Source: TMED109 sp002171375
Lineage (GTDB): Bacteria > Pseudomonadota > Alphaproteobacteria > TMED109
Assembly (NCBI GenBank): GCA_965657505.1
Contig: CBFHON010000002.1
Coordinates: 62,001-126,000, forward strand
Length of the DNA: 64,000 nucleotides
Direction: 5' to 3'
Below, in pieces: positions 1-9,192 of the stretch. The position numbers and the translations under genes were made by a program. Position 1 is the first letter of the stretch; each line of letters begins with the position of its first letter. The notes under the pieces are model-generated. The model saw nothing but the letters and a program-made list of their open reading frames with translations, did not search any database and was not told the DNA's origin.

Positions 1-374
1 ATTTAATAGCCTTAAATGTTATTTTTATCACTTTACCTAATCAATTTGATAAAATTTGGGTAACAGAAAAAATATATGAGTACATAATAGAAAAAAATTT
101 AGATTCTACTTTTGCGGTATTAGGTTATTCAGAGCCATCTTTAATATTTAGGCTAGGAGCAAATACTAAAATTTTAACTAGTAATGAAGAAGCAATTAGG
201 TTTCTTTCGAAAAGTAATGTTAAATATTTAATTATAGAGGATGATTATTTAAATGAATTTAAAATTATGGCGGATAAAAAATCTTTATCTATAAAAATAT
301 TAGATAAAAAATTATCAGGTTTTAACTATTCTAAAGGTAAATTAATTAATATTACTTTAATTAATATAATTTAA
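1..374 (+). CDS. C-terminal fragment of an ArnT/PMT-like (GT39) membrane glycosyltransferase
   Basis: An open frame runs in from the window edge (codons start at base 3) and stops with TAA at 372-374, giving about 123 residues of a C-terminus. A hydrophobic stretch (LIALNVIFITLP) is followed by a soluble tail containing VLGYSEPSLIFRLG, which resembles the periplasmic tail of alphaproteobacterial ArnT-like family 39 glycosyltransferases. These move sugars from polyprenyl-phosphate carriers at the inner membrane. The membrane core and catalytic residues lie outside the window, so the assignment rests on this short motif and could be wrong. Confidence 0.5.
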   Translation, partial: LIALNVIFITLPNQFDKIWVTEKIYEYIIEKNLDSTFAVLGYSEPSLIFRLGANTKILTSNEEAIRFLSKSNVKYLIIEDDYLNEFKIMADKKSLSIKILDKKLSGFNYSKGKLINITLINII

Positions 375-469
375 AAATTAATTATAAATTATCTTTCTTA
401 AAAAGGAATTATTATTTATACTAATAATCTTACAGTTTTTGTTTTTATATCATTGAAATGGAGAGGAAC

Positions 470-1675
470 ATGTTACCAGAGTTATCACCTAAAGTTGTAG
501 ATTTATTGGAAAGAGTAAGTAAATTTATGGATGAAAATGTTTATCCTAACGAAGAAAAAATTGCAGCAGAGATTGCTGAAGGAGATAGATGGCAGCCATC
601 ACAAATACTTGAAGGCATTAAAGCAAAAGCTAAATCTGAGGGTTTATGGAATTTATTTTTACCAGAAAGTGATCGCGGAGCTGGTTTAACAAATTATGAA
701 TATGGCCATTTATGTGAGTTGATGGGCAGAACTCAATTTGGACCAGAGGCATTTAATTGTTCTGCTCCGGATACTGGTAATATGGAAACTTTAGAAAGGT
801 ATGCATCTGAAGAAGTAAGAGATGAATGGATGTCTCCCTTACTGGAAGGTAAAATAAGGTCTGCATTTGCAATGACTGAGCCGGCAGTGGCTTCATCTGA
901 CGCAACAAATATAGAATCATCAATAGTAAAAGATGGTGATGAATATGTTATTAATGGAAGGAAATGGTGGACTTCGGGAGCTAATGATCCACGATGCAAA
1001 GTATTTATATTTATGGGGAAATCAGATCCAAAGAATCCTGATAGGCATAAACAACAGTCTATGATTGTTGTTCCTGCAGATTCAAAAGGTGTAAAAGTAT
1101 TACGACATTTACCAGTTTTTGGTTTTGATGATGCGCCTCATGGTCATGGTGAAGTTTTATTTGAAAATGTTAGAGTGCCGGTAAAAAATATATTACTAGG
1201 AGAAGGAAGAGGTTTTGAGATAGCGCAAGGACGTCTTGGGCCTGGCCGAATTCATCATTGTATGAGGTTAATAGGAGTGGCTGAAGTAGCATTAGAAAAA
1301 ATGTGTAAAAGAACAAAAGAAAGAGTTGCATTTGGGAAGCCAGTGGCAGAACAATCAGTTACGCAAGAAAGGATTGCCGAGTCAAGAATAATGATTGATC
1401 AATGTAGACTATTAACTTTATATGCTGCACATAAAATGGACATTCATGGAAATAAAGAGGCCCGAAAAGAAATAGCTATGATTAAAGTATCTGCTCCTAA
1501 TATGGCATGTACAATTATTGACTGGGCAATACAAGCTCATGGAGCAGGCGGAGTTTCTAATGATTTTGGTTTATCTAAAATGTATGCTCAATCTAGAACT
1601 TTAAGATTAGCAGATGGTCCAGATGAGGTTCATCGTAATCAAATAGCTAGATTAGAACTAAAAAGGCATAATTAA
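470..1675 (+). CDS. Acyl-CoA dehydrogenase, ACAD10/11 type
   Basis: FAD-dependent acyl-CoA dehydrogenase of about 401 residues. Visible family motifs are AFAMTEPAVASSDATNI (acyl-CoA/FAD binding), NGRKWWTSGA in the middle domain, and LRLADGPDEVH near the C-terminus, the last being characteristic of the ACAD10/ACAD11 subgroup rather than of ordinary beta-oxidation enzymes. An upstream in-frame ATG at 458 is possible, but the GGAG at 460-463 lies 6 nt before the ATG at 470, and MLPELSPK matches the usual start of homologues. It sits 13 nt before an APH-like kinase gene, so the two probably work together, as the two domains of ACAD11 do. The substrate may be 4-hydroxyacyl-CoA; this is an inference. 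Confidence 0.9.
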   Translation: MLPELSPKVVDLLERVSKFMDENVYPNEEKIAAEIAEGDRWQPSQILEGIKAKAKSEGLWNLFLPESDRGAGLTNYEYGHLCELMGRTQFGPEAFNCSAPDTGNMETLERYASEEVRDEWMSPLLEGKIRSAFAMTEPAVASSDATNIESSIVKDGDEYVINGRKWWTSGANDPRCKVFIFMGKSDPKNPDRHKQQSMIVVPADSKGVKVLRHLPVFGFDDAPHGHGEVLFENVRVPVKNILLGEGRGFEIAQGRLGPGRIHHCMRLIGVAEVALEKMCKRTKERVAFGKPVAEQSVTQERIAESRIMIDQCRLLTLYAAHKMDIHGNKEARKEIAMIKVSAPNMACTIIDWAIQAHGAGGVSNDFGLSKMYAQSRTLRLADGPDEVHRNQIARLELKRHN

Positions 1676-1688
1676 TAGGACTTAATTT

Positions 1689-2762
1689 ATGAAAAATAAA
1701 TATGTTCTTAATTTAGAAGATATACCTGTTAAGAAAGCTCATATGTTTAATATAAGCAAATTGAATGATTTCTTAACAGGTAAATTAGATGGTTTTTATG
1801 GAATAAGTAAGGTGGGTCAGTTTAATGCTGGTCAGTCTAATCCAACTTTTGTAATAGAAGATTCGGCTAATAAAAGATACGTTCTAAGAAAAAAACCGCC
1901 GGGAAAATTATTGCCCTCTGCACATGCAGTAGATAGAGAATTCAAAGTTCAGAAAGCTTTATATAATACTGATGTTCCAGTACCCAATATGTATCTTTAT
2001 TGTGATGATCAGACAGTTATTGGTACTGAATTTTATATTATGGAATATTTAGAAGGCAGAGTATTTGAGGACACAACTTTACCTGGACACTCTCCTCAAG
2101 ATAGAACTTTGATATATAATAGTATGAACGAAACCCTAGCCTCATTGCATAAAGTAAAACCTAAAGATGTTGGTTTAGAAGATTTTGGAAGACCAGGAAG
2201 TTATTTTCTACGACAACTAAAAAGATGGTCTCAACAATGGGAATTATCTAAACAACAGGATATTCCAGAAATGCCTTTATTAATTGATTGGTTATCAAAT
2301 AATATTCCTGAGAGCGATGAGACAACAATTGTTCATGGAGATTATAGGTTAGGTAACTTAATTTATGATTTAAATGAACCTAAAGTAATCGCTGTATTAG
2401 ATTGGGAGTTATCTACTTTGGGTCATCCTCTTGCAGACCTAGGTTATAATTTAATGCTTCATGAAGAAGACTCAGATGTGCGTTCTGGTTTTAGTTTAAA
2501 GAATTTAGATTTGGTAAAACTAGGTATACCAACAAAAGATTACTTGGTAAAAAAATATTGTGAAATGGTAAATAGAGATGTTGTAAATCCAAATTATTAT
2601 ATAGCTTTTTCAATGTTTAGGAACGTAGCTATATTAGAAGGAGTTTTAGCTAGAGGAAGAGCAGGAAATGCTTCTTCTTCTTTGGCTGAAGAAAAAGGAG
2701 CTTTAGGAAAGCCTATTGCAAAAATAGCTTGGGATTTAGTACAACACAGTAAAATAGATTAA
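1689..2762 (+). CDS. APH-family kinase, ACAD10/11 N-domain / LvaA-like
   Basis: Phosphotransferase of 357 residues with the aminoglycoside-phosphotransferase fold. The catalytic loop reads VHGDYRLGNLIYD and the metal-binding segment VLDWELSTLGHPLADLGY, exactly the type fused to an acyl-CoA dehydrogenase in ACAD10/11 and standing alone as LvaA in the levulinate pathway. In those systems the kinase phosphorylates 4-hydroxyacyl-CoA and a partner dehydrogenase-fold enzyme removes the phosphate. Here the partner is probably the gene ending 13 nt upstream. The stop codon interleaves with that of the convergent oxidase gene (TTAA at 2759-2762). An antibiotic resistance role is unlikely. Confidence 0.88.
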   Translation: MKNKYVLNLEDIPVKKAHMFNISKLNDFLTGKLDGFYGISKVGQFNAGQSNPTFVIEDSANKRYVLRKKPPGKLLPSAHAVDREFKVQKALYNTDVPVPNMYLYCDDQTVIGTEFYIMEYLEGRVFEDTTLPGHSPQDRTLIYNSMNETLASLHKVKPKDVGLEDFGRPGSYFLRQLKRWSQQWELSKQQDIPEMPLLIDWLSNNIPESDETTIVHGDYRLGNLIYDLNEPKVIAVLDWELSTLGHPLADLGYNLMLHEEDSDVRSGFSLKNLDLVKLGIPTKDYLVKKYCEMVNRDVVNPNYYIAFSMFRNVAILEGVLARGRAGNASSSLAEEKGALGKPIAKIAWDLVQHSKID

Positions 2763-3922
2763 TTATTTCTATATCTTAAGTTTTCTCTCGATAAATCAGA
2801 TATTTTATTGCATCCCATAAGTTTCATATCACGTTCGATTTCATTTTTAAAATTACCTAAAGCTTTTTCAACAGCAGGTTGGCCTCCACCTCCTAGAGCG
2901 TAAAGATAATATTTTCCTCCTGAACAACATTTTGCTCCAACTGATAGAGCTTTTAATACATGTGTTCCTCTTTGAATACCTCCGTCACATATAACATCAA
3001 GTTTATCTCCAACAGCATCTACTATTTCAGCTAATTGATCGAATGGGCTTCTGGAACCATCTAATTGTCTTCCTCCATGATTGGATACCATGATAGCTGT
3101 TGCACCAATATCTACAGCTTTTTTAGCATCTTCTACACTCATAATACCTTTTAAACAAAAATGTTTTCCCCATTTCTTATTTATTTCTTCTGCATCTTTC
3201 CAGTTCATAGTTTGGTCTAACATATTTGTGAAATAATCCCCGACTGAAATAGCTATATTTGTTCCTGCATTTACAAACTTAGATAATTGAGGCAAATCAA
3301 ATTTTTCATGTGTAAAATAATTTATTGCCCACATTGGGTGACTAGCAAAACTAATTAAACTTTTTAATGTTAACTTTGGTGGGCTCGTAAAGCCAGTATG
3401 CAAATCTCTTTCTCTGTTTCCTCCAGTTATAGTATCAACAGTCAAAGCAATTGCTTCATAATTTGCTTCTTTACATAGATCTATCATATGGTTATTTAAT
3501 CCCTTATCTTTATGATAGTATAATTGGAATAGTTTAGGAGAAGATATTTCCTTACTCATTCGCATTATATCAACAGTTCCTAATGAAGATAAACCTGACA
3601 TCGTTCCAAATTTTTCTGCTGCTCTTGCAACTGCCAGTTCCCCTTCATGGTGAAATAATCTTTGTAACGCCGTTGGAGAGCAAAATAGAGGCATATCCAG
3701 TTTTTGTCCCATTACAGTTACAGACATATCTATATCCTTAACCCCCGCTAATACATTTGGGACTAAATCACATTCTTCATATGCCGCAGTATTTCTATTT
3801 TTCGTGATTTCATCATCAGCCCCTCCATCAATGTAATGAAATATTGGACCAGGTAGTTTACTTTTTGCTAAATCTCTAAAGTCTTGTGTATTGTGACAAT
3901 CTTTAATTTTCTTAAAAATCAT
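2759..3922 (-). CDS. FMN-dependent alpha-hydroxy acid oxidase/dehydrogenase (LldD-like)
   Basis: 387 residues, normal length for the family of L-lactate dehydrogenase, glycolate oxidase and mandelate dehydrogenase. The catalytic-base region SNHGGRQLDGSRSPFDQL and the FMN-phosphate segment DGGIQRGTHVLKALSVGA are intact. It would oxidise an L-2-hydroxyacid to the 2-oxoacid and pass electrons to quinone or oxygen. No transmembrane anchor is obvious. It lies 80 nt downstream of an SDR gene on the same strand. The substrate cannot be told from sequence; lactate or glycolate are the usual choices. Confidence 0.88.
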   Translation of the reverse strand: MIFKKIKDCHNTQDFRDLAKSKLPGPIFHYIDGGADDEITKNRNTAAYEECDLVPNVLAGVKDIDMSVTVMGQKLDMPLFCSPTALQRLFHHEGELAVARAAEKFGTMSGLSSLGTVDIMRMSKEISSPKLFQLYYHKDKGLNNHMIDLCKEANYEAIALTVDTITGGNRERDLHTGFTSPPKLTLKSLISFASHPMWAINYFTHEKFDLPQLSKFVNAGTNIAISVGDYFTNMLDQTMNWKDAEEINKKWGKHFCLKGIMSVEDAKKAVDIGATAIMVSNHGGRQLDGSRSPFDQLAEIVDAVGDKLDVICDGGIQRGTHVLKALSVGAKCCSGGKYYLYALGGGGQPAVEKALGNFKNEIERDMKLMGCNKISDLSRENLRYRNN

Positions 3923-4002
3923 TTTATATTTTACCTTTATTATAGTTAGATATTACTTAGTATAATTTTTAAATAAATTCCATATATATAATACAGAACT
4001 TT

Positions 4003-4770
4003 TTATTTCGGAGCCATTCTAAGTGAACCGTCTAATCTTATAGTTTCTCCATTTAACATTTCATTTTCATAAATATGTTTTACTAAGGCTCCATATTCAT
4101 TCGGCTGTCCAAGACGATGGGGATGCAATGTTGAGTCTATAAGAGATTTTTTAGCTTCTTCTGGTAATCCTGCAAGGAGAGGTGTTTCAAAAAGACCAGG
4201 AGCTATAGTATTAACTCTTATTCTTTGACGAGCTAATTCTCTAGCTATCGGAAGCGTCATACCTATAATTCCTCCTTTTGAAGCTGAATATGCTGCTTGT
4301 CCAATCTGTCCGTCATACGCTGCAATAGAAGCTGTATTTATAATTACTCCTCTACTTTCATCACTTTGAGATTCGTTATGTTGCATAACATTTGCTGCAG
4401 CTTTTAATGTATTAAATGTTCCAATTAAATTTACATTAATTATTTTACTAAATAGATTAAGAGGACAAGTGCCTTCTTTATTTAAAACTTTACTAGGACT
4501 TCCTATTCCTGCACAATTTACAGCTAAGTTTATAGGGCCAGTCTTTTTTACAATTTCTGAGAAGTTATCTGATACTAACTTTTCATCAGTTATATCAATA
4601 TTAATGTAATTACAATTAGAGCCTAATTTCTCTGCTTTTTTAATACCTAAGTCATTTTGTATATCTATGATGGTAACTTTTCCTCCATTATTAATAATAA
4701 TGTCAGCTGTTGCTCCTCCTAGACCGCTTGCTCCTCCAGTAATAACAGCGTTACAATTATTTAATTCCAT
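4003..4770 (-). CDS. SDR, 3-hydroxyacyl-CoA dehydrogenase type II-like
   Basis: Classical short-chain dehydrogenase/reductase of 255 residues. It has the nucleotide-binding TGGASGLGGATA at residues 10-21, NCAGIG in the middle, and the catalytic YSASKGG with an upstream Ser region (INTASIAAY). The pattern NTIAPGLFETPLLAGLPEEA resembles HSD17B10/3-hydroxyacyl-CoA dehydrogenase type II, which oxidises short branched 3-hydroxyacyl-CoAs with NAD+. That fits the nearby acyl-CoA dehydrogenase and kinase. It is 19 nt downstream of nadK on the same strand, so cotranscription is likely. Substrate assignment is by similarity only. Confidence 0.82.
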   Translation of the reverse strand: MELNNCNAVITGGASGLGGATADIIINNGGKVTIIDIQNDLGIKKAEKLGSNCNYINIDITDEKLVSDNFSEIVKKTGPINLAVNCAGIGSPSKVLNKEGTCPLNLFSKIINVNLIGTFNTLKAAANVMQHNESQSDESRGVIINTASIAAYDGQIGQAAYSASKGGIIGMTLPIARELARQRIRVNTIAPGLFETPLLAGLPEEAKKSLIDSTLHPHRLGQPNEYGALVKHIYENEMLNGETIRLDGSLRMAPK

Positions 4771-4789
4771 AATGGTTCCTTTCTATAAT

Positions 4790-5557
4790 TTAAGAAGAAA
4801 ATTGTTCATTAATAAACTTTTCTTCAAGACTACTTTCAGTGTCAAATAATAGTTTGAATGATAATTTCGTTGATAGTTTTATATTAACTGATTTTACATT
4901 CCTTACTTCTAGGTTTCCTGCAGTTGCGCTTACACCTCTAGTTTTAGGTTCCTTAACAATAAAATTTACTGAAGAAGTTTTAGGTAACAATGCTCCTCTC
5001 CATCTTCTAGGCCTAAATGCACATATAGACGTTAATGAGAGCAATTTTGAATTTATAGGTAAAATAGGACCATTGGCTGAGAGATTATAAGCTGTGCTGC
5101 CTGCAGGCGTTGCTAACATAACACCGTCACATACTAGTTCATTGAGGCGCTTTTTGTTGTTAACATTAATTATTACTTTTGCAGTCATCCTAGATTGTCT
5201 TAATAAAGATACTTCATTAATTGCTATTCCCTTATATTTTTTTTCATTAATATCGAGAGCTTCCATTTCTAAAGGTGAGATCTTAGTCAGAACTGCATTA
5301 TTAATTCTTTCTATGAGGTTTTCCTTTGAATAAGTATTCATTAAAAAACCGATAGTACCTCTATTCATACCATAGATTGGAATTTTTTTAACACCATAAG
5401 TTTCTATTACATTAAGTAGGAGTCCATCTCCACCCAATGCTACAATGATATCTGCTTGATCAACATTTGTATTATTATATTTTTTAGATAATTCTTTTAA
5501 CGCTTTTTGAGCTTCTTTTGAATTTGATGCAATAAAAGCGATTTTATTAAATTTCAT
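4790..5557 (-). CDS. nadK: NAD kinase
   Basis: Cytoplasmic ATP-NAD kinase of 255 residues making NADP+. The GGDGLLLN motif (family GGDG), NEVSLLRQSR, and the nucleotide-binding segment CDGVMLATPAGSTAYNLSANGP are all present. Length matches the short alphaproteobacterial enzymes. It follows moaA by 78 nt on the same strand and precedes the SDR gene. The ATG reading MKFNKIAFIAS is a normal start for the family. Confidence 0.93.
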   Translation of the reverse strand: MKFNKIAFIASNSKEAQKALKELSKKYNNTNVDQADIIVALGGDGLLLNVIETYGVKKIPIYGMNRGTIGFLMNTYSKENLIERINNAVLTKISPLEMEALDINEKKYKGIAINEVSLLRQSRMTAKVIINVNNKKRLNELVCDGVMLATPAGSTAYNLSANGPILPINSKLLSLTSICAFRPRRWRGALLPKTSSVNFIVKEPKTRGVSATAGNLEVRNVKSVNIKLSTKLSFKLLFDTESSLEEKFINEQFSS

Positions 5558-5635
5558 TTTAAATTAAACCGTGTTTTTTTTGATTATAATGATATAGGAA
5601 AGTTAGCACTTAATAAATTAAGTTTAAAGATAAAT

Positions 5636-6667
5636 TTATCCGCCTGTTACACTCATATGTCTTTTGACTGCTGGCCCAGAAGATCTTCGACTAATTTCAA
5701 AATCATGACCTTTAGGTTTTCTAGAAATAGCCTCTCTAATAGCTTCTTCTAACTCGATACCTGTTTTACCTTGTTGTAACTCTTTTCTTAAATTAGCTGA
5801 ATCGTCTTGACCAAGGCACATATAAAGCATTCCAGTACATGTAAGCCTCACCCTATTACAGGATTCGCAAAAATTATGTGTAAGAGGTGTTATAAACCCA
5901 AGCCTTCCACCAGTTTCTTCTATTTTTACATATCTTGCTGGACCTCCAGTTTTATATTCACTTTCTGTTAAAGTAAACTTTTCTCTTAGTTTAGCTCTAA
6001 CCATAGATAGAGGTAAATATTGGTCAGTTCTATCTTCAGTGATTTCTCCCATTGGCATAGTTTCTATTACTGTAAAATCATGCCCTTCATTATGTGCCCA
6101 TTCTATCATACTCTGTAATTCATTTTCATTAACACCTTTTAAAGCTACAGCATTAATTTTACATTTTAATCCTGCCCTAGTTGCAGATTTAAGACCATTT
6201 AAAACTTTTTCTAAATCACCCCATCTAGTAATTTTCTTGAAAAGTTCGGGGTTTAATGTATCTATAGAAACGTTTACTCTTCTTACTCCATAATCATATA
6301 ATTGTTCAGAAAACCTTGATAACTGACTTCCATTAGTAGTTAAAGTTAATTCCTCAAGTCCTGAACCTATTTTTGATCCAAGAGATTTTATAAGAGTTAG
6401 TACGTTCTTTCTTACTAATGGTTCTCCGCCTGTGAGTCTAATTTTTTTAGTACCAAGATTTATAAAAGAAGCACAAAGTGTCTCTATCTCTTCAAGAGAT
6501 AGTACATCAGCTTTTGGAAGAAAAGTCATGTTTTCTGCCATACAATAAACACACCTAAAATCGCATCTATCAGTTAGTGATACTCTTAGGTAAGATATAG
6601 CTCTTCCAAATGGATCTATTAAAGGACTACTATCTTTATTTATTTTATCAAACGGTTTATCTAACAT
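5636..6667 (-). CDS. moaA: GTP 3',8-cyclase MoaA (molybdenum cofactor synthesis)
   Basis: Radical SAM enzyme of 343 residues that rearranges GTP in the first step of molybdopterin synthesis with MoaC. The N-terminal cluster motif CDFRCVYC binds the SAM-reducing 4Fe-4S centre. LTGGEPLVRK follows, and the C-terminal CESCNRVRLTC plus a later Cys (MLYMCLG) ligate the second cluster. The protein ends in the conserved Gly-Gly tail needed for activity. No other moa genes are nearby. The 125 nt upstream separate it from the divergent decarboxylase operon. Confidence 0.95.
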   Translation of the reverse strand: MLDKPFDKINKDSSPLIDPFGRAISYLRVSLTDRCDFRCVYCMAENMTFLPKADVLSLEEIETLCASFINLGTKKIRLTGGEPLVRKNVLTLIKSLGSKIGSGLEELTLTTNGSQLSRFSEQLYDYGVRRVNVSIDTLNPELFKKITRWGDLEKVLNGLKSATRAGLKCKINAVALKGVNENELQSMIEWAHNEGHDFTVIETMPMGEITEDRTDQYLPLSMVRAKLREKFTLTESEYKTGGPARYVKIEETGGRLGFITPLTHNFCESCNRVRLTCTGMLYMCLGQDDSANLRKELQQGKTGIELEEAIREAISRKPKGHDFEISRRSSGPAVKRHMSVTGG

Positions 6668-6792
6668 ACAAACACCAAATCTAAATCATTATATGGTTAT
6701 ATACCACTGTATATAATGGATCAAGAATTACTTTCAATATATATTTTTGTTATATATAATAAACTTTCTAATAATTAAGAAATAATTATAAA

Positions 6793-7326
6793 ATGGATAA
6801 AGCTTCAAATAATAAAAAATATAACTGGCCTTATAATATTTATGAAGTTTTTAAAGATAATAAAATTAAGCAAATAGCTTATGTTCCCGATGCAGGTCAT
6901 AAAGATCTAATTGATTACTGTGAAAATGATAAAAATATGAAGATGATTAGCTTAACTTCTGAAGAAGAGGGGGTAGGCTTACTAGCGGGGGCATGGCTAG
7001 GTGGAGAAAAGGGTGCTTTATTAATGCAATCAAGCGGAGTAGGGAATTGTATCAATTCCATAGCTTCAATAACAAGAGCATGTGACTTTCCTCTTCTTAT
7101 GTTAGTGACTATGAGAGGTGAATGGAATGAGTTTAACCCATGGCAAGTTCCGATGGGTAAAGCAACAGCAAAAGTATTAGAGGCCTTAAATGTAAATGTT
7201 ACAAGGTGCCAGAAAATTGATGATGTTTCTGAAACTATAAACGCTATGTTAGGATTAGCATATAAAACTAATTCTATTAATGCGGTTTTATTATCTCAAA
7301 AACTTATTGGTGCAAAGGATTTTTAG
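6793..7326 (+). CDS. ThDP-dependent decarboxylase, alpha subunit (sulfopyruvate/phosphonopyruvate decarboxylase type)
   Basis: 177 residues of the ThDP Pyr-domain type found in ComD and the N-terminal half of phosphonopyruvate decarboxylase. YVPDAGHKDLID and SLTSEEEGVGLLAGAW contain the glutamate expected to activate the thiazolium cofactor; LMQSSGVGNCINSIASI and MRGEWNEFNPWQVPMG are further family blocks. It pairs with the next gene (8 nt gap), which supplies the ThDP-binding half. Family members decarboxylate 2-oxoacids with a second anionic group to aldehydes. The native substrate is unknown, and the acyl-CoA genes downstream argue against a plain coenzyme M role. Confidence 0.8.
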   Translation: MDKASNNKKYNWPYNIYEVFKDNKIKQIAYVPDAGHKDLIDYCENDKNMKMISLTSEEEGVGLLAGAWLGGEKGALLMQSSGVGNCINSIASITRACDFPLLMLVTMRGEWNEFNPWQVPMGKATAKVLEALNVNVTRCQKIDDVSETINAMLGLAYKTNSINAVLLSQKLIGAKDF

Positions 7327-7334
7327 GACTAAAT

Positions 7335-7928
7335 ATGCCAAAATTTAGATTAAATAGACGATATGTGATTAGTGAATTATTGAAACAACGAGAAGATACC
7401 CTTGTAGTTAATGGTTTAGGGGGAACTTGTTGGGATATAGCTTCTTTAGGAGATAATGATTTTAATTTTTATGTTTGGGGTGGAATGGGTAATGCATGCA
7501 TGATTGGTTTAGGATTAGCGTTAAGTCAGCCAAAAAAAAAAGTAATAGTAATAACTGGTGATGGAGAAATGCTTATGGGAATTGGATCTTTAGCTACAAT
7601 AGCATTAAAACAACCTAAAAACCTATCTATAGTAGTATTTGATAATGAGTTGTATGGAGAAACAGGTTCCCAAAAAACACACACTGCCTATAGCACTAAT
7701 TTATCAAAAATTGCAATTGGTTCCGGTATAATTGATTCATCAATTATTACAACTAAAGCAGATTTATTATTACTATGTTCAAAAATTCATCAAATTAAAA
7801 ATTTGAGTTTTTCTGTAATTAAAATTAATCAAGAGCAAGAAGAAATAGTTTTACCTATTAGAGAAGGAGCCTATATTAAATCGCGCTTCAGGAAAGCCTT
7901 ACTTGGTGAAAAAATATTATTAGAATAG
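7335..7928 (+). CDS. ThDP-dependent decarboxylase, beta subunit (ComE-like)
   Basis: 197 residues with the ThDP/Mg-binding pattern GDGEMLMGIGSLATIA followed by DNELYGETGSQ, in the arrangement of sulfopyruvate decarboxylase beta and the C-terminal half of phosphonopyruvate decarboxylase. It begins 8 nt after the alpha subunit, and the two would form the active heteromer. No aldehyde dehydrogenase or phosphonate/sulfonate gene is adjacent, so the pathway is not settled. Confidence 0.8.
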   Translation: MPKFRLNRRYVISELLKQREDTLVVNGLGGTCWDIASLGDNDFNFYVWGGMGNACMIGLGLALSQPKKKVIVITGDGEMLMGIGSLATIALKQPKNLSIVVFDNELYGETGSQKTHTAYSTNLSKIAIGSGIIDSSIITTKADLLLLCSKIHQIKNLSFSVIKINQEQEEIVLPIREGAYIKSRFRKALLGEKILLE

Positions 7929-7989
7929 CTAAAATATTTGTATATAATAAAAGAAATTATAAACTTAGGATAATTGAAGGAAAGAAATA

Positions 7990-9177
7990 TTGACTGAAAG
8001 CAATAGAATTTCTAGTATTAATAGTCTCAATGGTGATCAGTGGGAAGATATTAGATCCGGTGTTATAACTTTATGTAGTAATTTTCCTGGTGAATATTGG
8101 AGAAGCTTAGATAGTAAAAGAGAATATCCTGAAGAATTTGTTAAGGCATTAACAGATGCTGGTTACTTAGCTTGCTTAATACCGGAAGAGTATGGAGGAT
8201 CAGGTTTACCTATTCAAGCAGCATGTATTATACTTGAAGAAATACAAAGATCAGGGGGGAATGGAGCTGCTTGCCACGCACAGATGTATATAATGGGTGC
8301 TCTACTTAGACATGGTTCTAAGGAACAAAAAGATAAATATTTACCAAAAATTTCTTCTGGTGAATTACGTTTACAAGCATTTGGAGTAACCGAACCGGAT
8401 GCAGGAACTGATACATTATCTATTAGGACTAAAGCAGAAAAAACAAAAACTGGTTATATCATCAATGGACAGAAAGTATGGACAAGCAGAGCTGAGTATT
8501 CGGATTTAATGTTACTTCTAGCAAGAACTTCCTCTAATAAAAACATAAAAAGAACTGAGGGCTTATCTTTATTTATTATAGATATGCAAAAAGCAAAAAA
8601 TAATGGTCTCACTATTAAACCAATAAGAACTATGATTAATCATGCAACTACAGAAGTATTTTTTGATGATTTAGAAATACCTTTTGAAAGCCTAATAGGT
8701 TCAGAAGGTAAAGGTTTTAAGTATATATTAGACGGAATGAATGCTGAACGTATTTTAATAGCAGCTGAATGCGTTGGAGATGCAAAATTTTTCTTAGATA
8801 AAGCTACAGAATACGCATCTTCAAGAGAGGTATTTGGTAGACCTATTGGACAGAACCAAGGTATACAATTTCCAATTGCCAGAGCTTATGCTGAAATGGA
8901 AGCATCTGCATTAATGGTTGATAGAGCTGCACAATTATTTGACAATGGTATTTCTTGTGGTGCTGAGGCAAATATAGCAAAACTATTATCTTCAGAGGCT
9001 TCTTGGAAAGCTGCAGAATCTGCTATGCAGACATTTGGAGGTTATGGTTTTGCGGAAGATTATGATATAGAAAGAAAGTATAGAGAAACAAGGCTATATC
9101 AAACTGCTCCTATATCAACAAACTTAATTTTAGCATTTATAGCTCAAAATATTCTAGGGCTTACTAGATCTTACTAG
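7990..9177 (+). CDS. Acyl-CoA dehydrogenase family protein
   Basis: 395 residues starting at a TTG codon, with GGA at 7979-7981 as a plausible ribosome-binding site. ACAD blocks are clear: LIPEEYGGSG, FGVTEPDAGTDT, INGQKVWTSRAE and FGGYGFAEDYDIERKYRETRLYQ. At the position where many family members have YEGT with the catalytic Glu, this protein reads YQTAPIST, so its base must lie elsewhere or its chemistry differs. It is followed after 15 nt by a CoA-transferase and then a hydratase, giving an activation, dehydrogenation and hydration series for an unidentified acid. Confidence 0.88.
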   Translation: MTESNRISSINSLNGDQWEDIRSGVITLCSNFPGEYWRSLDSKREYPEEFVKALTDAGYLACLIPEEYGGSGLPIQAACIILEEIQRSGGNGAACHAQMYIMGALLRHGSKEQKDKYLPKISSGELRLQAFGVTEPDAGTDTLSIRTKAEKTKTGYIINGQKVWTSRAEYSDLMLLLARTSSNKNIKRTEGLSLFIIDMQKAKNNGLTIKPIRTMINHATTEVFFDDLEIPFESLIGSEGKGFKYILDGMNAERILIAAECVGDAKFFLDKATEYASSREVFGRPIGQNQGIQFPIARAYAEMEASALMVDRAAQLFDNGISCGAEANIAKLLSSEASWKAAESAMQTFGGYGFAEDYDIERKYRETRLYQTAPISTNLILAFIAQNILGLTRSY

Positions 9178-9192
9178 GAGAAAATATTAAAA

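Noticed and set aside
458..469. Upstream ATG of the first acyl-CoA dehydrogenase
   Set aside because: The ribosome-binding site GGAG overlaps it and serves the ATG at 470 instead.
1689..2762. Aminoglycoside resistance gene
   Set aside because: The APH-like fold is of the ACAD10/11-LvaA type and sits beside its dehydrogenase partner.
6668..6792. Possible molybdenum-cofactor riboswitch or operator in the moaA/decarboxylase gap
   Set aside because: The only symmetry seen is a short TGGT-TATAT-ACCA; there is no room or structure for the riboswitch, and the repeat is too short to call.
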